From NCBI RefSeq assembly GCF_046630445.1, contig NC_092336.1, positions 203,703,001-203,767,000 of the forward strand: 64,000 nucleotides of DNA. Reading direction: 5' to 3'. Position numbers and translations under genes: made by a program. This stretch comes from Rutidosis leptorrhynchoides (taxonomy: Eukaryota > Streptophyta > Magnoliopsida > Asterales > Asteraceae). Below the pieces are notes generated by a model. It was not told where the DNA came from. It saw nothing but the letters and a program-made list of their open reading frames with translations, and searched no databases. How positions within the stretch are numbered: position 1 is the first letter of the stretch; each line of letters opens with the position of its first letter. Shown here in pieces: positions 13,488 to 24,606 of this stretch.

Positions 13488-13673
13488 ATGACGGGTTCTC
13501 AAGGTACAATCCTATCTTATTCTCAATCAAAACTTCCTCGTCATATTATTGTTGGAAATGGGAACACTATTCCCATACATGGCCCTGGGCACTCTTTATT
13601 CTACTCTCCTAACCGACCACTATACTTATCTAATGTTCTCTACTCACCTAACTTGATTAAAAATCTTATTTAA
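13488..13673 (+). pseudogene. Copia protease fragment
   Basis: The frame starts at the HMTGSQG motif that follows the protease active site in plant copia elements. It continues through IIVGNGNTIPIHGPG and LSNVLYSPNLIKNLI, both typical of this domain, to a stop after codon 61. The catalytic DTGA motif itself is missing upstream. Confidence 0.7.
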
Positions 13674-13733
13674 GTTCGTCGTTTAGCTATTGATAACTCT
13701 GTTTCTTTAGAATTTGACACCTTTGGTTTTACT

Positions 13734-14882
13734 TTGAAGGGATTTCTGAAGGGGACTCCAATCATGCGATGTAACAGCTCTGGTGATCTTTACCCCATCA
13801 ATGCGTCATCACTTCAACAACATCTCAACTCTCCTTCCGCCTTCTCTGCTGTTTCCTCTACTTTGTGGCATCATCGCCTTGGTCATCCGGGCGACTCTAT
13901 TTTAAAGAATCTTAGCAATAAAAATTACATTTCATGTAATTCGAAATTTAGCAATAAGATTTTTCAATCATGTATTTTTGGCAAACAAGTGAAACCTTTT
14001 TATGTTTCTACTTCTTTGACTTATGCACCTTTTGATATCATTCATAGCGATTTATGGACTTCTCCGGTTATAAGTAATGACGGTCACAAATACTACCTAC
14101 TATTTTTAGACGACTTCACTAATTACCTATGAACTTTTCCCATCAGCCCAAAGTCAAATGTTTATTCCATTTTTTCTCACTTCCATACTCATATAAAAAC
14201 ACAATTTAACAAATCAATTAAAACGTTTCAATGCGACAATGGTACGGAATACAACTATATTGTGTTTCATAATTTTTGCTCCAAAAGTGGAATGGTTTTT
14301 CGATTCTCGTGTCCCTACACCTCATCTCAAAACGGAAAAGTGGAACGAAAAATTCGAGCAATAAATAACATCATCCATACCCTCCAAGCTTACTCTAAAG
14401 TCCCGCCTAAATTTTGACCACACGCACTATCAATGGCCACCTACATCTTAAATATCCTTCCCAACAAAACCATTAACCATAATACACCCACTCAACTTCT
14501 ATACAGCCACAAACCATCCTATCAACATCTACGTAATTTTGGGTGCCTATGCTACCCGCTCATGCCATCAACCAAAATCAACAAACTTGAACCTCGCTCC
14601 CTTCCGTGTGTTTTTCTTGGTTATCCTCCAAACCACCGAGGTTACAAATGTTATGACCTCTCAACTAATAAAATCATTGTATCTCGTCATGTAATTTTCG
14701 ATGAACATACGTACCCATTTGCTTCCATACACAACCCAACCAACGACACTTACAAAATATTTACCACACATATACACCCATGTTTTCTTCCTGTCAATGC
14801 TTCGCCTGACCCAAATCACACTTCGCCACAACCTGCCAATTCTCCCACCTCTGTTTCTCCATCGGCCCAATATACAGCCTAA
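13734..14882 (+). pseudogene. Copia GAG-pre-integrase and integrase, two internal stops
   Basis: The N-terminal zinc-binding part shows LWHHRLGHP (the H-H half) and a degraded Cys pair. The catalytic core has all three acidic residues: Asp in HSDLW, Asp in CDNGTEY and Glu in GKVERK. Stops at 14130-14132 and 14415-14417 break it. The C-terminal part includes LRNFGCLCYP and CVFLGYP, normal for copia integrase. The next in-frame stop is at 14880, before the RT segment. The protein would insert cDNA into the chromosome, but this copy cannot make it whole. Confidence 0.8.
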
Positions 14883-14927
14883 CTTTCACCAGATCAACCT
14901 ACCACTGTTCTAACTCAGCACATAAAT

Positions 14928-16268
14928 TTGCCACCTCAGCCCATACATTCGCCATCTATTACAAACACTACCATCCAACCTTCAAGTCCAACATCATCTC
15001 CTCCATCTATTTCGACCACTCCTTCCTCTACAGACACTGTTCAAAATTCGTTACCCAATAATAATTTAGCTCCTCTTAACATTACTTCTGTAAATCAAAA
15101 CCACCCTAATCTCTCCATCACTACTCGATCAATGTCAGGTATCTTCAAACCCAAAGTCCCTTTTAATCTCTCCGTTACTTTTGACTCCACCTCTCTTATA
15201 TCTCGCATCCCTACTAATCCTTCCGTATCATTAAATGATATAAATTGGAAACGAGCCATGTATGAAGAATATAAAGCTTTGATTGATAATAAGACTTGGA
15301 TTCTTGTTCTAAGGGAACCTAACATGCAGGTGATACGATCTATGTGGATTTTTAGACACAAAGTACACTCTAATGGATCTTTTGAACGATACAAAGCACG
15401 ATTGATAAGTGATGGGCGCACACAACAACTCGGTATTGATTGTCACGAAACGTTTAGCCCGGTTGTAAAACCCACAACTATTCGCACGGTACTTACTCTT
15501 GCTATCTCAAAGTCATGGCCCATCCACCAACTTGATGTGAAAAACGCGTTTCTACATGGTAACTTAAAGGAAACCGTCTACATGTATCAACCGTTTGGTT
15601 TTTGTGATCCGCTCAAACCAAATCATGTGTGTCTATTAAAGTGTTCTCTTTATGGCCTAAAACAGGCACCCCGTGCATGGTACCAATGGTTTGCTGATTT
15701 TACCTCGACTATTGGTTTTCAACATAGCAAATGTGATTACTCGTTGTTCATATATCATCACGGACCAAATATTGTGTATCTTCTTCTTTATGTCGACGAC
15801 ATCGTACTTACAACATCAAGTGAATCCCTACGCCATCATCTCATCTCTCTCTTTGCCCAAGAATTTGCGATGAAAGATCTTGGCTCATTAAGCTCGTTCC
15901 TTGGTATCTCGGTTACTCGTGGCAAACATGGGTTGTTCCTTAGTCAGCAGACTTATGTGAACGACATTTTACAACGAGCAGGTCTTGCAACATGTAACCC
16001 CGTGGCAACACCAGTCGACACACACAGAAAAGCACCTTCTAAACTTGACACACCCATCGCTAATCCTACTACGTATCGGAGTTTAGCGGGTGCCTTACAA
16101 TACTTAACCTTTACTCCTCCTGATATTACTTATGCAGTGCAACAAGTGTATCTTCATATGCACGACCCGAGAGAAAATCATGTAAATGCTATCAAACGTA
16201 TACTCCGCTACATAAAGGGCCATCTTCGCTTGGACTGCGCATTTCCAAGACATCATCACACGCCTTAG
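14928..16268 (+). CDS. Copia reverse transcriptase segment of pol
   Basis: 446 residues in the same frame as the integrase. A Pro/Ser/Thr-rich linker (residues 1-75) leads into RT: WIFRHK, QLDVKNAFLHG, YGLKQAPRAW and the catalytic YVDD at residues 288-291 (15789-15800). The thumb/connection reads MKDLGSLSSFLGI and ends in ALQYLTFTPPDI. RT length and motifs look complete, but the frame is cut from integrase by the stop at 14880 and from RNase H by a frameshift near 16266. It copied element RNA into DNA. It is dead as a polyprotein but still a good phylogenetic marker. Confidence 0.85.
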   Translation: MPPQPIHSPSITNTTIQPSSPTSSPPSISTTPSSTDTVQNSLPNNNLAPLNITSVNQNHPNLSITTRSMSGIFKPKVPFNLSVTFDSTSLISRIPTNPSVSLNDINWKRAMYEEYKALIDNKTWILVLREPNMQVIRSMWIFRHKVHSNGSFERYKARLISDGRTQQLGIDCHETFSPVVKPTTIRTVLTLAISKSWPIHQLDVKNAFLHGNLKETVYMYQPFGFCDPLKPNHVCLLKCSLYGLKQAPRAWYQWFADFTSTIGFQHSKCDYSLFIYHHGPNIVYLLLYVDDIVLTTSSESLRHHLISLFAQEFAMKDLGSLSSFLGISVTRGKHGLFLSQQTYVNDILQRAGLATCNPVATPVDTHRKAPSKLDTPIANPTTYRSLAGALQYLTFTPPDITYAVQQVYLHMHDPRENHVNAIKRILRYIKGHLRLDCAFPRHHHTP

Positions 16269-16753
16269 TTACATATACGGATGCTGACTGGGGCGGCTGT
16301 CCTGACTCTCGTCGTTCTACGTCGGGCTGTTGCATCTATCTTGGCGATAAATTGATATCATGATCATCAAAACGTCAAGCCACTATGACTCGCTCTAGTG
16401 CTGAAGCCGAATACGTAGGTGTCGCTAATGCTGTGGCTGAATCTTGCTGGATACGCAACTTTTTGTTAGAACTACACTGTCCTGTTAACAAAGCAACACT
16501 CGTTTTCTGTGACAATATCAGCACCATATATCTCTCCGAAAATCCCGTTCAACACCAACGTACTAAACATATTGAACTGGATATCCATTTTGTTCGTGAA
16601 AAAGTGGCGCGTGGTCAGATCCGAGTTCTTCACGTCCTGACTCGTTTTCAGATAGCTGACATCTTCACTAAAGGTCTTTCACGTGTTTTATTTCAAGACT
16701 ACAGGTCCAATATGTGCATTCGACCTCCGATCGCTTCAACTGCGGGGGAGTAA
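16269..16753 (+). pseudogene. Copia RNase H segment
   Basis: In the +1-shifted frame the domain starts with YTDADWGGCPDSRRSTSG, then has a TGA at 16361-16363. It continues from 16385 with TRSSAEAEY, the FCDN motif, QRTKHIELDIHFVREKV and the ADIFTKGL ending. These are the canonical RNase H motifs of plant copia elements. The coding frame closes at 16753, overlapping the polypurine tract. Confidence 0.8.
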
Positions 16754-16941
16754 TAGACTAAATCGGTTCTATATTTAATATTGTAACAATGTTTGACTTT
16801 GTACAGCTAATTCTTATCATGTAAACCTTCTCTAAAAATAGAGGACAGGTTGTTATTGTGTTACCAAAGATAGGAGATCACATCTTGTATTTATACACGT
16901 TATTGATGAATGAGAAGTCACGCATTACAATCTTTTATACA
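16751..16941 (+). repeat. Probable short 3' LTR of the copia element
   Basis: It follows the polypurine tract GCGGGGGAG directly. It is about 190 bp, contains CTCTAAAAATAGAGG and the 'TTGATGAATGAGAAG' stretch common near the end of short copia LTRs, and ends near a CA at about 16941. The expected TG start has become TA. With no 5' LTR for comparison, the right edge is a guess. Confidence 0.4.
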
Positions 16942-16945
16942 CAAA

Positions 16946-17550
16946 TGACAATAAAATTGACACATGGAACTAGAAAAGTTGGATAAAAACGACTATCAAC
17001 ATTTTCCTTGCTAGACACAGAATTCGACATTTGAAACACGACGATGGTTGAACTTGCTTGCGAATTAGAGATCGGTAACAGAAAAGCCTCACTTTTATTC
17101 TATGTCATAACAATTTATGGTGCGAAGTGAGTTCATTGGTAAACCCGGATTGTAATGATGATATTTATGTTCGTGTTATTGTAATTGTTTGGTTGGAAGA
17201 TATAAAAAAATAGATAGTTGAAGATGAAAAAAGTAGATAAAAAAAAAAAGGATTTATAGTGTTGTTGGAAGATAGTTAAAGATGAAAATGTTGAAGTTAA
17301 AAAGAGAAGGGAAAATGTTAAATGACAAAAATACTCTTATGTGCTTGTCATGTGATCTCATTTAACATAATAAAATTAACGTCCGTTAAGTCCATGCTCA
17401 TCGTAAGATATCTTAATAGTTAAAAGTAAAGTTTAAGATCACATACGCTGTTTAAGGCGAAGTTTAAGGACCAATGTTAAGATTTTGTCTATTTAAAATT
17501 CACGTTTTACTTTTTCTCATCATCTATTTATCATCACCATTGTTAAAATA
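16946..17550. other. Unassigned AT-rich sequence
   Basis: No open frame or element end that I recognise. It contains runs of GATGAAAA and AGATAGTTGAAGATG-like sequence (17190-17290) that repeat loosely. Confidence 0.5.
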
Positions 17551-17899
17551 CTAGTTGAAGGACCCGTGATAATCACGGATTTGTTGAAGAAAAATTGTTG
17601 AATAGTATATTATAACTGACAAATGTTATCAAATCAACCTATGAATAGGTGCTAATTAATTATTATTTGTTACAAAGTATTTGATAGTCTTATCTTCTTA
17701 TTTTTCAAATTTTTATATTTTTAAGTTTATTTAAAACAAAACTTAATTATTTAAAATTGTTTAAATTTAATGTTTAATACATAATAATGACATCACCTAA
17801 AATGTTGTGGTGATGACATGTGACATGATTAAGTTTATTAAAGGGTTAAATTTTTTAAAAGCGATATCATCATCTTAGCATTTTAATAGATAATATAGA
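17551..17899 (-). mobile_element. Small non-autonomous Helitron
   Basis: On the minus strand it starts TCTATATTATCTATTAAAA (plus 17881-17899), preceded by A. It ends with a hairpin (CCGTGAT/ATCACGG, plus 17564-17578) followed 12 bases later by CTAG at 17551-17554 and a T outside. A 5' TC, a 3' hairpin plus CTRR, and insertion between A and T are the Helitron hallmarks. At 349 bp it carries no Rep/helicase. Diverged copies of its 5' end recur at 19755-19773 and 31790-31808. Confidence 0.7.
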
Positions 17900-18210
17900 T
17901 AGATTTTATAAAGGTAGTCCACAAAGTTATTATACCATAAAAAATGGAAAAGACTAATGGAGAACAAAATCACTTTGCTTCTGTGATACGTCCTTTTTAA
18001 CTAAGACTAGTGTATCGGAAGGAAAAAAGGGCGTCAGAAGTCTATATAACAAAAAAGCAATGCCCCAAAATGGAGTAGTGCGGCTTGGGTTTGCAATAAT
18101 ATAGGGGCGTTAGTTGTATAGCAACTGGTGAAGCAATGGATGTTGCTTTGGTTTTTTTAATTTTTTATTATTTTAAAAATATAATTTTTATCTCTTTTTA
18201 ACTACTTCAC
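17660..18210. repeat. Direct repeat B1
   Basis: About 550 bp that recurs at 19530-20090 (B2) with a handful of substitutions and short indels. It starts inside the Helitron and runs through the shared GAAAAGACTAATGGAGAAC and GTATAGCAAC blocks. B1 stops at 18210, where the long-TIR element begins. B2 carries on past the matching point. Confidence 0.8.
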
Positions 18211-19496
18211 TAAATTCCTATTATATGCATCCAACTTTCAGATTTCTTATTGTATGCATTCAACTATTATTATTGTTCTATTGTACGCATTTAACCTGTG
18301 ATATCAAGTAACCTTCAAGGTCACCTCAATTTCATTTCTAAACAAAATTACATCATTGATCCCTTATGTTTAATGTTAACGTCATTGGTCCCTCTGTTAG
18401 ACAAAAATTTTCATCCACACATCATCATAGATTCATCATCTTCATCTTCACATTTTTTTCTTCTCTAACAGCAACATACAGAACATTAATTACAAACACA
18501 AAATAGCTAGCTACCATGAAATAATACAAATTGTAGAAATTAGTTCCCAATATATCCTTATCAAATTAAATCACACTAACATTAAAACATCTCGTGATGT
18601 ATAATTACTCACAAATCACACTACCATAAATTCAACATCTCGTGACGTATAATTACTTTTATAATAATTACTTACAATAAGCATTACAGCTACAAAATTA
18701 CAATTACCATGATGGGGTCTCCGGCATTACTCGAACCAGCTAGCTACTAGTTTATGTATAATTATTGATTAATCGTAGCTGAACACATTGGCGACTGTAC
18801 CGGAGACTTCGCCGAAGGGAGAAAATAAAAAAGGGTTTCTTATTTGCAAGTTCACGACCTGTAAATGGGTCTTCACATGAGCTAGTGTAAGATCTATAAC
18901 ATCAATTAACTCCAAAACTGACTTTGGTGTTGCCCCTAAACAATTTTTTTAATAATGTAAAGTAAACCCATCTCATAAGTGCAAAAAAAGATTTTTTGAA
19001 AAAAAATTAGGGATTTTTTATGTAATTTCATGGCCTTCAAGAAGTTCGACGGCATAAACGAAGCGAGAGTGAAGGGTGCTAGTTCATCGCAAGTGCTCTT
19101 TATACTTTGGTTAGTCGCCGGAATTGACGGAGAGATCAGAGATTAAACCCAAGAACATGAACATGGTTGTGGATTCACAATTTCTTGTGTGGTTTTGTTC
19201 TTCATAAGAGGAAGAGCATATTTGGAATGAAGAATACAAATGGTGGGGGTCTGCTAATCTGGGTAAGTGATAATATTTTGCAAATCACAATGATTACGTG
19301 GAATGACCACTTTGTTATGGTGTTAAAGTTTAGGGACCGAATAGAAAAATAATGTAAATTACAAGGACTACTTTAGTAATTATTTATACATATTAACCGG
19401 AAACCTGCTATACAAGTTGCTCAATGCGTACAATAGTACATTTTAGAAAGTTGAATGCATACAATATGAAAGTTAGATGCATACAATAGGAATTTG
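18211..19496. mobile_element. Long-TIR DNA element (MULE-like MITE candidate)
   Basis: The left end (18212-18302) is the imperfect reverse complement of the right end (19408-19495), giving TIRs of about 85-90 bp starting AAATTCCTATT. Each TIR contains repeats of the form TTGTATGCATTCAAC. The interior (about 1.1 kb) has no transposase. The 61-codon ORF at 19167 has no recognisable domain. Long TIRs suggest a Mutator-like origin, but no clear target duplication is visible because the right flank is rearranged. Confidence 0.6.
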
Positions 19497-19529
19497 ATAA
19501 AAGTTCAATGCATTTTTCAAACAATTTTC

Positions 19530-20090
19530 TCATTATTATTTGGTACAAAGTATTTGATAGTATTATCTTCTTATTTTTTAAATTTTTATATTTTTTTAGT
19601 TTATTTAAAACAAAACTTAATTATTTGAAATTGTTTAAATTTAATGTTTAATACATAATAATGACATCACCTAAAATGTTGTGGTGATGACATGTGACAT
19701 GATTAAGTTTAATAAAGGGTTAAATTTTTTAAAAGTGACATCATCATCTTAGCATTTTAATAGATAATATAGATATAGATATATTCTATAAAAGTAGTCC
19801 ACAAAGTTATTATACCATAAAAATGAAAAAGACTAATGGAGAACAAAATCACTTTGCTTCTGTGATACGTCCTTTTTAACTAAGACTAGTGTATCGGAAG
19901 GAAAAAAGGGCGTCGGAAGTCTGTATGACAAAAAAGCAATGCCTCAAAATGGAGTAGTGAGGCGTGGGTTTGCAACAATATAGGGGCGATAGTTGTATAG
20001 CAACGGGTGAAGCAACGGGTGTTGCTTTGGTTTTTTTAATTTTTTATTACTTTAAAAATATAATTTTTATCCCTTTTTAACTACTTTACC
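19530..20090. repeat. Direct repeat B2
   Basis: Second copy of B1. It continues without a break beyond the point where B1 is interrupted by the long-TIR element, so it shows the empty site of that insertion. Confidence 0.75.
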
Positions 20091-20303
20091 AATTATATTT
20101 TAACACATCATCACAACACTTCTAACCCACACCACCAACACTTCATACCAAAAACTCACACATCCTAGTTATCAAAAAAGTGCAAAAAAACAACTCACAC
20201 CACCAACTCACGCCCCCTACCATTACAAGTGGTCTAATGAATTAATGAATTAGAGATCAGAACACATATATTCACATGGTACGGAATACTTGCTTGTATA
20301 AAA

Positions 20304-20340
20304 CTAGAAAAAAGACCAGCCGCGCCTTGCTGCGGTGCAT
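20304..20340 (-). mobile_element. Possible Helitron 3' end
   Basis: On the minus strand a CCGC...GCGG hairpin is followed about 11 bases later by CTAG and an outside T. The second copy at 32339 keeps CTAG but not the outside T. I could not find a matching 5' end, so this may be a fragment. Confidence 0.35.
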
Positions 20341-20476
20341 TTGATACTATCCTTTAAGTGTGATTTTAGTTGTTCGCATTACAATATGGAATTACATTTA
20401 TATTAGCAAAGTTAACAAAAGAGTTTATCAGATAGGGCCATTACATACATTGTAGCTTTTGGCTTAAAGAAGTAGC

Positions 20477-21272
<796 letters not shown>

Positions 21273-21331
<59 letters not shown>
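21273..21331. repeat. (TA)n tract between fold-back units (A1)
   Basis: About 59 bp of TA shared as the boundary of two inversely oriented fold-back units. Confidence 0.95.
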
Positions 21332-21334
<3 letters not shown>

Positions 21335-21915
21335 GCAGGATCAATGGGGAAGTAACCAATCGGGGGGAAGCAAAAAAAAAATTTTCGCTTTTTTTGAATT
21401 TTTTTTTCCAGGCATCAAGATCACACGAAAATATGAACATTTAGAAAAGACACTTCGTGATGAATGTAATTATTTAGGCGGGAAAACGATCGACAAAAAT
21501 AACATTCAAGATAATATTGTTCGTGAAGAATGTTAACGTTTTTTTTTCCATGTTTTGTGAAGTAAATTTTAGCCCTAAACCCAAAACACCAAACCCTAAA
21601 CCGTTCGTGTTAAAAACTCAATCTAAATCCTAAATCTAAACCCTAAACCCTAATATCTAAACCCTATAAACCCTAATATCTAAACCCTAATATCTAAAAC
21701 CTCAACATACGCTCGAAAAACACTATAATTGTTATATATTAGTTCTTCGAGCGTTTTCCCGCCAAAATAAAAACATTTATCACAAAGTGTCTATTAAATG
21801 TTCATATATTTATCCAATCTATAATGTTCGTGAACAAAGTTTTTTTAAAAAACAAAAAAAAAATAAGATTTTGCTCCCCCGCTTCCCCCGATTGGCTACT
21901 TCCCTCTTGTTAATC

Positions 21916-21918
<3 letters not shown>
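21332..21918. mobile_element. Fold-back unit 2 set between (TA)n tracts
   Basis: Same organisation as unit 1 and head to head with it. It starts GGGGCAGGATCAATGGGG and ends GGCTACTTCCCTCTTG...CCAC. Its telomere-like section (CCCTAAA direction) lies at 21570-21695. Confidence 0.7.

Positions 21919-22003
<85 letters not shown>
21919..22003. repeat. (TA)n tract right of fold-back unit 2 (A1)
   Basis: 85 bp of TA directly after the unit. Confidence 0.95.
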
Positions 22004-22006
<3 letters not shown>

Positions 22007-22059
22007 CAGACTAAGGTGTCATATGAACCACCATGTCACTACAACAAATCGGGTCAATT

Positions 22060-22355
22060 ACGGCGACAAGAAGTCGCCACAATAGACCAGTATGTTGCCA
22101 CTGTTGACCAATTGCGGCGACAAATGCGTCGCAAACATGTCGTCGCATTAGATGCGCCGGTTTTGATATTTTGCGTCGATTTTTTGCGGCGACGATGGTG
22201 GGACCCACAATCTTCTTAAAGAAAAGGAAAAAGAAAAGCAAAATTCGCATTTTTGACGCCTTTTTGTGGCGACGCCTATTTCTTTTTTATTTATTTGCAA
22301 ATCTAAAAAATGCATTTTGTGGCGACTGTTTGCGGCGACACGTCGCCAAAAATTG
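22060..22355. repeat. CACTA subterminal repeats, left
   Basis: Several copies in both orientations of GGCGAC...GTCGCC, often preceded by TTGTG or TTGCG. In En/Spm, short subterminal repeats of this sort bind TnpA; that role is inferred here. Confidence 0.75.
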
Positions 22356-22636
22356 TGTAAATCTGCTTTTGAAGCTGCTGTTTTCCTGCTTGGCACCCAA
22401 AATTGTCGGGTTTTCTTCCAGCATACAAAACCTGTTATAACATGTTTTCTAAAATATTAATCAACAATCAAATCAACTACAAACTAAAGACTTACTAAAA
22501 ACACACGAATTACAAACATTCAACATCCAAGTCAAGAATTACAAACATTCAACATCTAAGTTACGGATTACATCCATGTTCAAAATATCAAATTTTTTAA
22601 ACCTACGAATTACAAACCAAAGTCCAAACACCAAAG

Positions 22637-23363
22637 TCACGATGATGGACCCGATCCATCATGGTCATCATTTTCCCGATAGTCCTCTTCACCAAAGTCA
22701 CGCTCTACGTCGTCCTCAGAATCAACATACACATATGGCTCTTTTCCTTTACCTACCGCGTCATAGAGTGTTGAGGTGTACTTGTCATGGTAGTGCTTGA
22801 TTTGATCCTTCATCTCCTTCCGGAATTTCTTCCAATCCGCGGCCCGTAAAGCCTCAACCTCATCCGAAGTGTAATATCTTTTGCCCGTTTGGGTTGAGGG
22901 TGTCGTGGATGTAGACGATGAGGGTAATGTCATCCCAATACCTTTCCTCCAACCACGTCTTGCACCCAAAACCTCCACCATAACCGCTATCTCACTCAAA
23001 TGGGGATTTTCTCTCCGAAGGCGTAACATTTCATCCTGCATAATTAAAACAAAACAATAATGGATATTACATATCTAATTTGTGACATATTTACACACAC
23101 ACGTGTGTGTGTGTGTAATGTTATTAAGTACAAATAATTACTTACATAAAATACTCCAAATTGCAGTTGACGCCATTCCCCATTAGTACGACGGTTTACA
23201 CGTGCATAAGTTGCAATCGGATTTTCATACACATTGTTTTCTTTATTACGCTGTAGATAAATAAACTTAATTAATATGTCAATAAGTGGGATAAATTGAT
23301 GCAAGGAAAGCAGCTTCACTCTTTCTTAGTAAGTAGCGTAAATAGAATGGTATATATATATTC

Positions 23364-23425
<62 letters not shown>

Positions 23426-23803
23426 GAACTTACATGTTCGTAACGATTTTGGGCCAATGATTTTCTTCCCGTACGTGCCTTAAGAGTTTGTTTCTCACGA
23501 CATCTTTTGTTAGTCTTTGACCGTTCAATGTTCTTTTTGTCCATATAATACTCAAAATACTTTCTCCATTCAACTAATTCCAAATTTGAACCCTCCGGAA
23601 TACTGTCTTTAAGCTCATCGGCTTTCTCTTCACCCCCTCTAGCATACCAGTATTCTGCTTTAAGCTTGCTTTTTTTGTCGCGATAGCTCTTTGCCAACAT
23701 AAGATCAATTGCCTTCAAAATCTTACTACCATGTGGTCCCTGAATATGATTTTCCAAATCGAAACATTGCTGCAAATCATAACACAACTTTAGATTATTT
23801 GTT

Positions 23804-23889
<86 letters not shown>

Positions 23890-24310
23890 GTAATGAATTT
23901 ATAATATAACCTCCAAATCGTGGAGTAGGGTAGTCTTATAAATTGGATCAACTTTTTCCCAAGATTCGTAGTAAGCTGGAATCGGCTCAACTAAAGTGCC
24001 AAGTTTTGAGCTCCATTGATTTCCATAGTCACCAACGGCTATAAAAGTGGCACCACAGCCCGACTCAAAATCGATGGGCAAAGGCACACCATTTCGGGCC
24101 TCCAGTAGCTCCCTCAAATGTTTGTTGCGGTTTTTACCTCGTGGTTTTCTCGGAGCTACAAATTTACACACATATCGTAAATACACATAAACAAATTAGA
24201 TTCAAATAAAACAACATAATTTATTCATACTTTTGCCCTGACAGTTAGAAGGTAGATGCCGACCACCACCACCCTCAGGAGGATCACCGCTACCACCGCC
24301 GTACGAAATT
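22637..24310 (-). CDS. TnpA-like plant transposase (Transposase_24, Ptta/En/Spm type), spliced
   Basis: I can follow five exons on the minus strand with standard splice sites and an unbroken frame: about 24231-24304, 23911-24155, 23434-23769, 23146-23250 and 22637-23035. The first codes a Gly-rich stretch and shows a stop just upstream with no ATG, so the true start is lost or lies in an unseen exon. The second and third exons carry the conserved core (for example DFESGCG, YESWEKVDP, GPHGSKILKAID). Later exons have NPIATYARVNRRTNGEW and a charged, acidic tail. The protein should bind subterminal repeats. It lies downstream of the TnpD-like gene. Function is inferred from family. Confidence 0.7.
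23350..23422. repeat. (TA)n tract in a TnpA-like intron
   Basis: TA run with one interruption (TTCATAA near 23362), just beyond the donor site of the third exon. Confidence 0.95.
23806..23887. repeat. (TA)n tract in a TnpA-like intron
   Basis: 82 bp of TA between the second and third exons. Confidence 0.95.
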
Positions 24311-24606
24311 CAAGAAACTTATTGAAGATTTAGGATTAATCAACTAGAATGTGTGTTAGGGTTTGGTGAGAAAGAAGAGAGTGACAATAATTTGGGGGAA
24401 AAAATCTACAGAGATTCCTTTTATATTTATTTTATTTTATTTTATATTTAATATTTAATATTAATAAATAATAATAATTGTCCTAGCTAATGCCATTTAA
24501 GCGAGAAAAGGGAAGTTCAGCAACACATTTTCACATAATAGTAATTTAACTCAAATAAGCATTTTGATTAAAGATAAATGTATTTTTTACAAATTACAAA
24601 CTAATA

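Larger units (their letters stand above)
13087..16941 (+). mobile_element. Degenerate Ty1/copia retrotransposon, 5' part missing
   Basis: The order gag tail, protease, integrase, RT, RNase H is the copia order. The 5' LTR and gag start are absent: the element begins abruptly in an Arg-Gly-rich gag tail where the remnant LTR ends. Pol is a single frame from 13734 to 16268 broken by stops at 14130, 14415 and 14880, followed by a frame change into RNase H. After the last codon come a polypurine tract, GCGGGGGAG (16742-16750), and a short LTR-like stretch. RT motifs suggest the Ale/Retrofit group, but that was judged by eye. Confidence 0.85.

Noticed and set aside
19167..19352. ORF inside the long-TIR element as a transposase remnant
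   Set aside because: 61 codons without any transposase motif.
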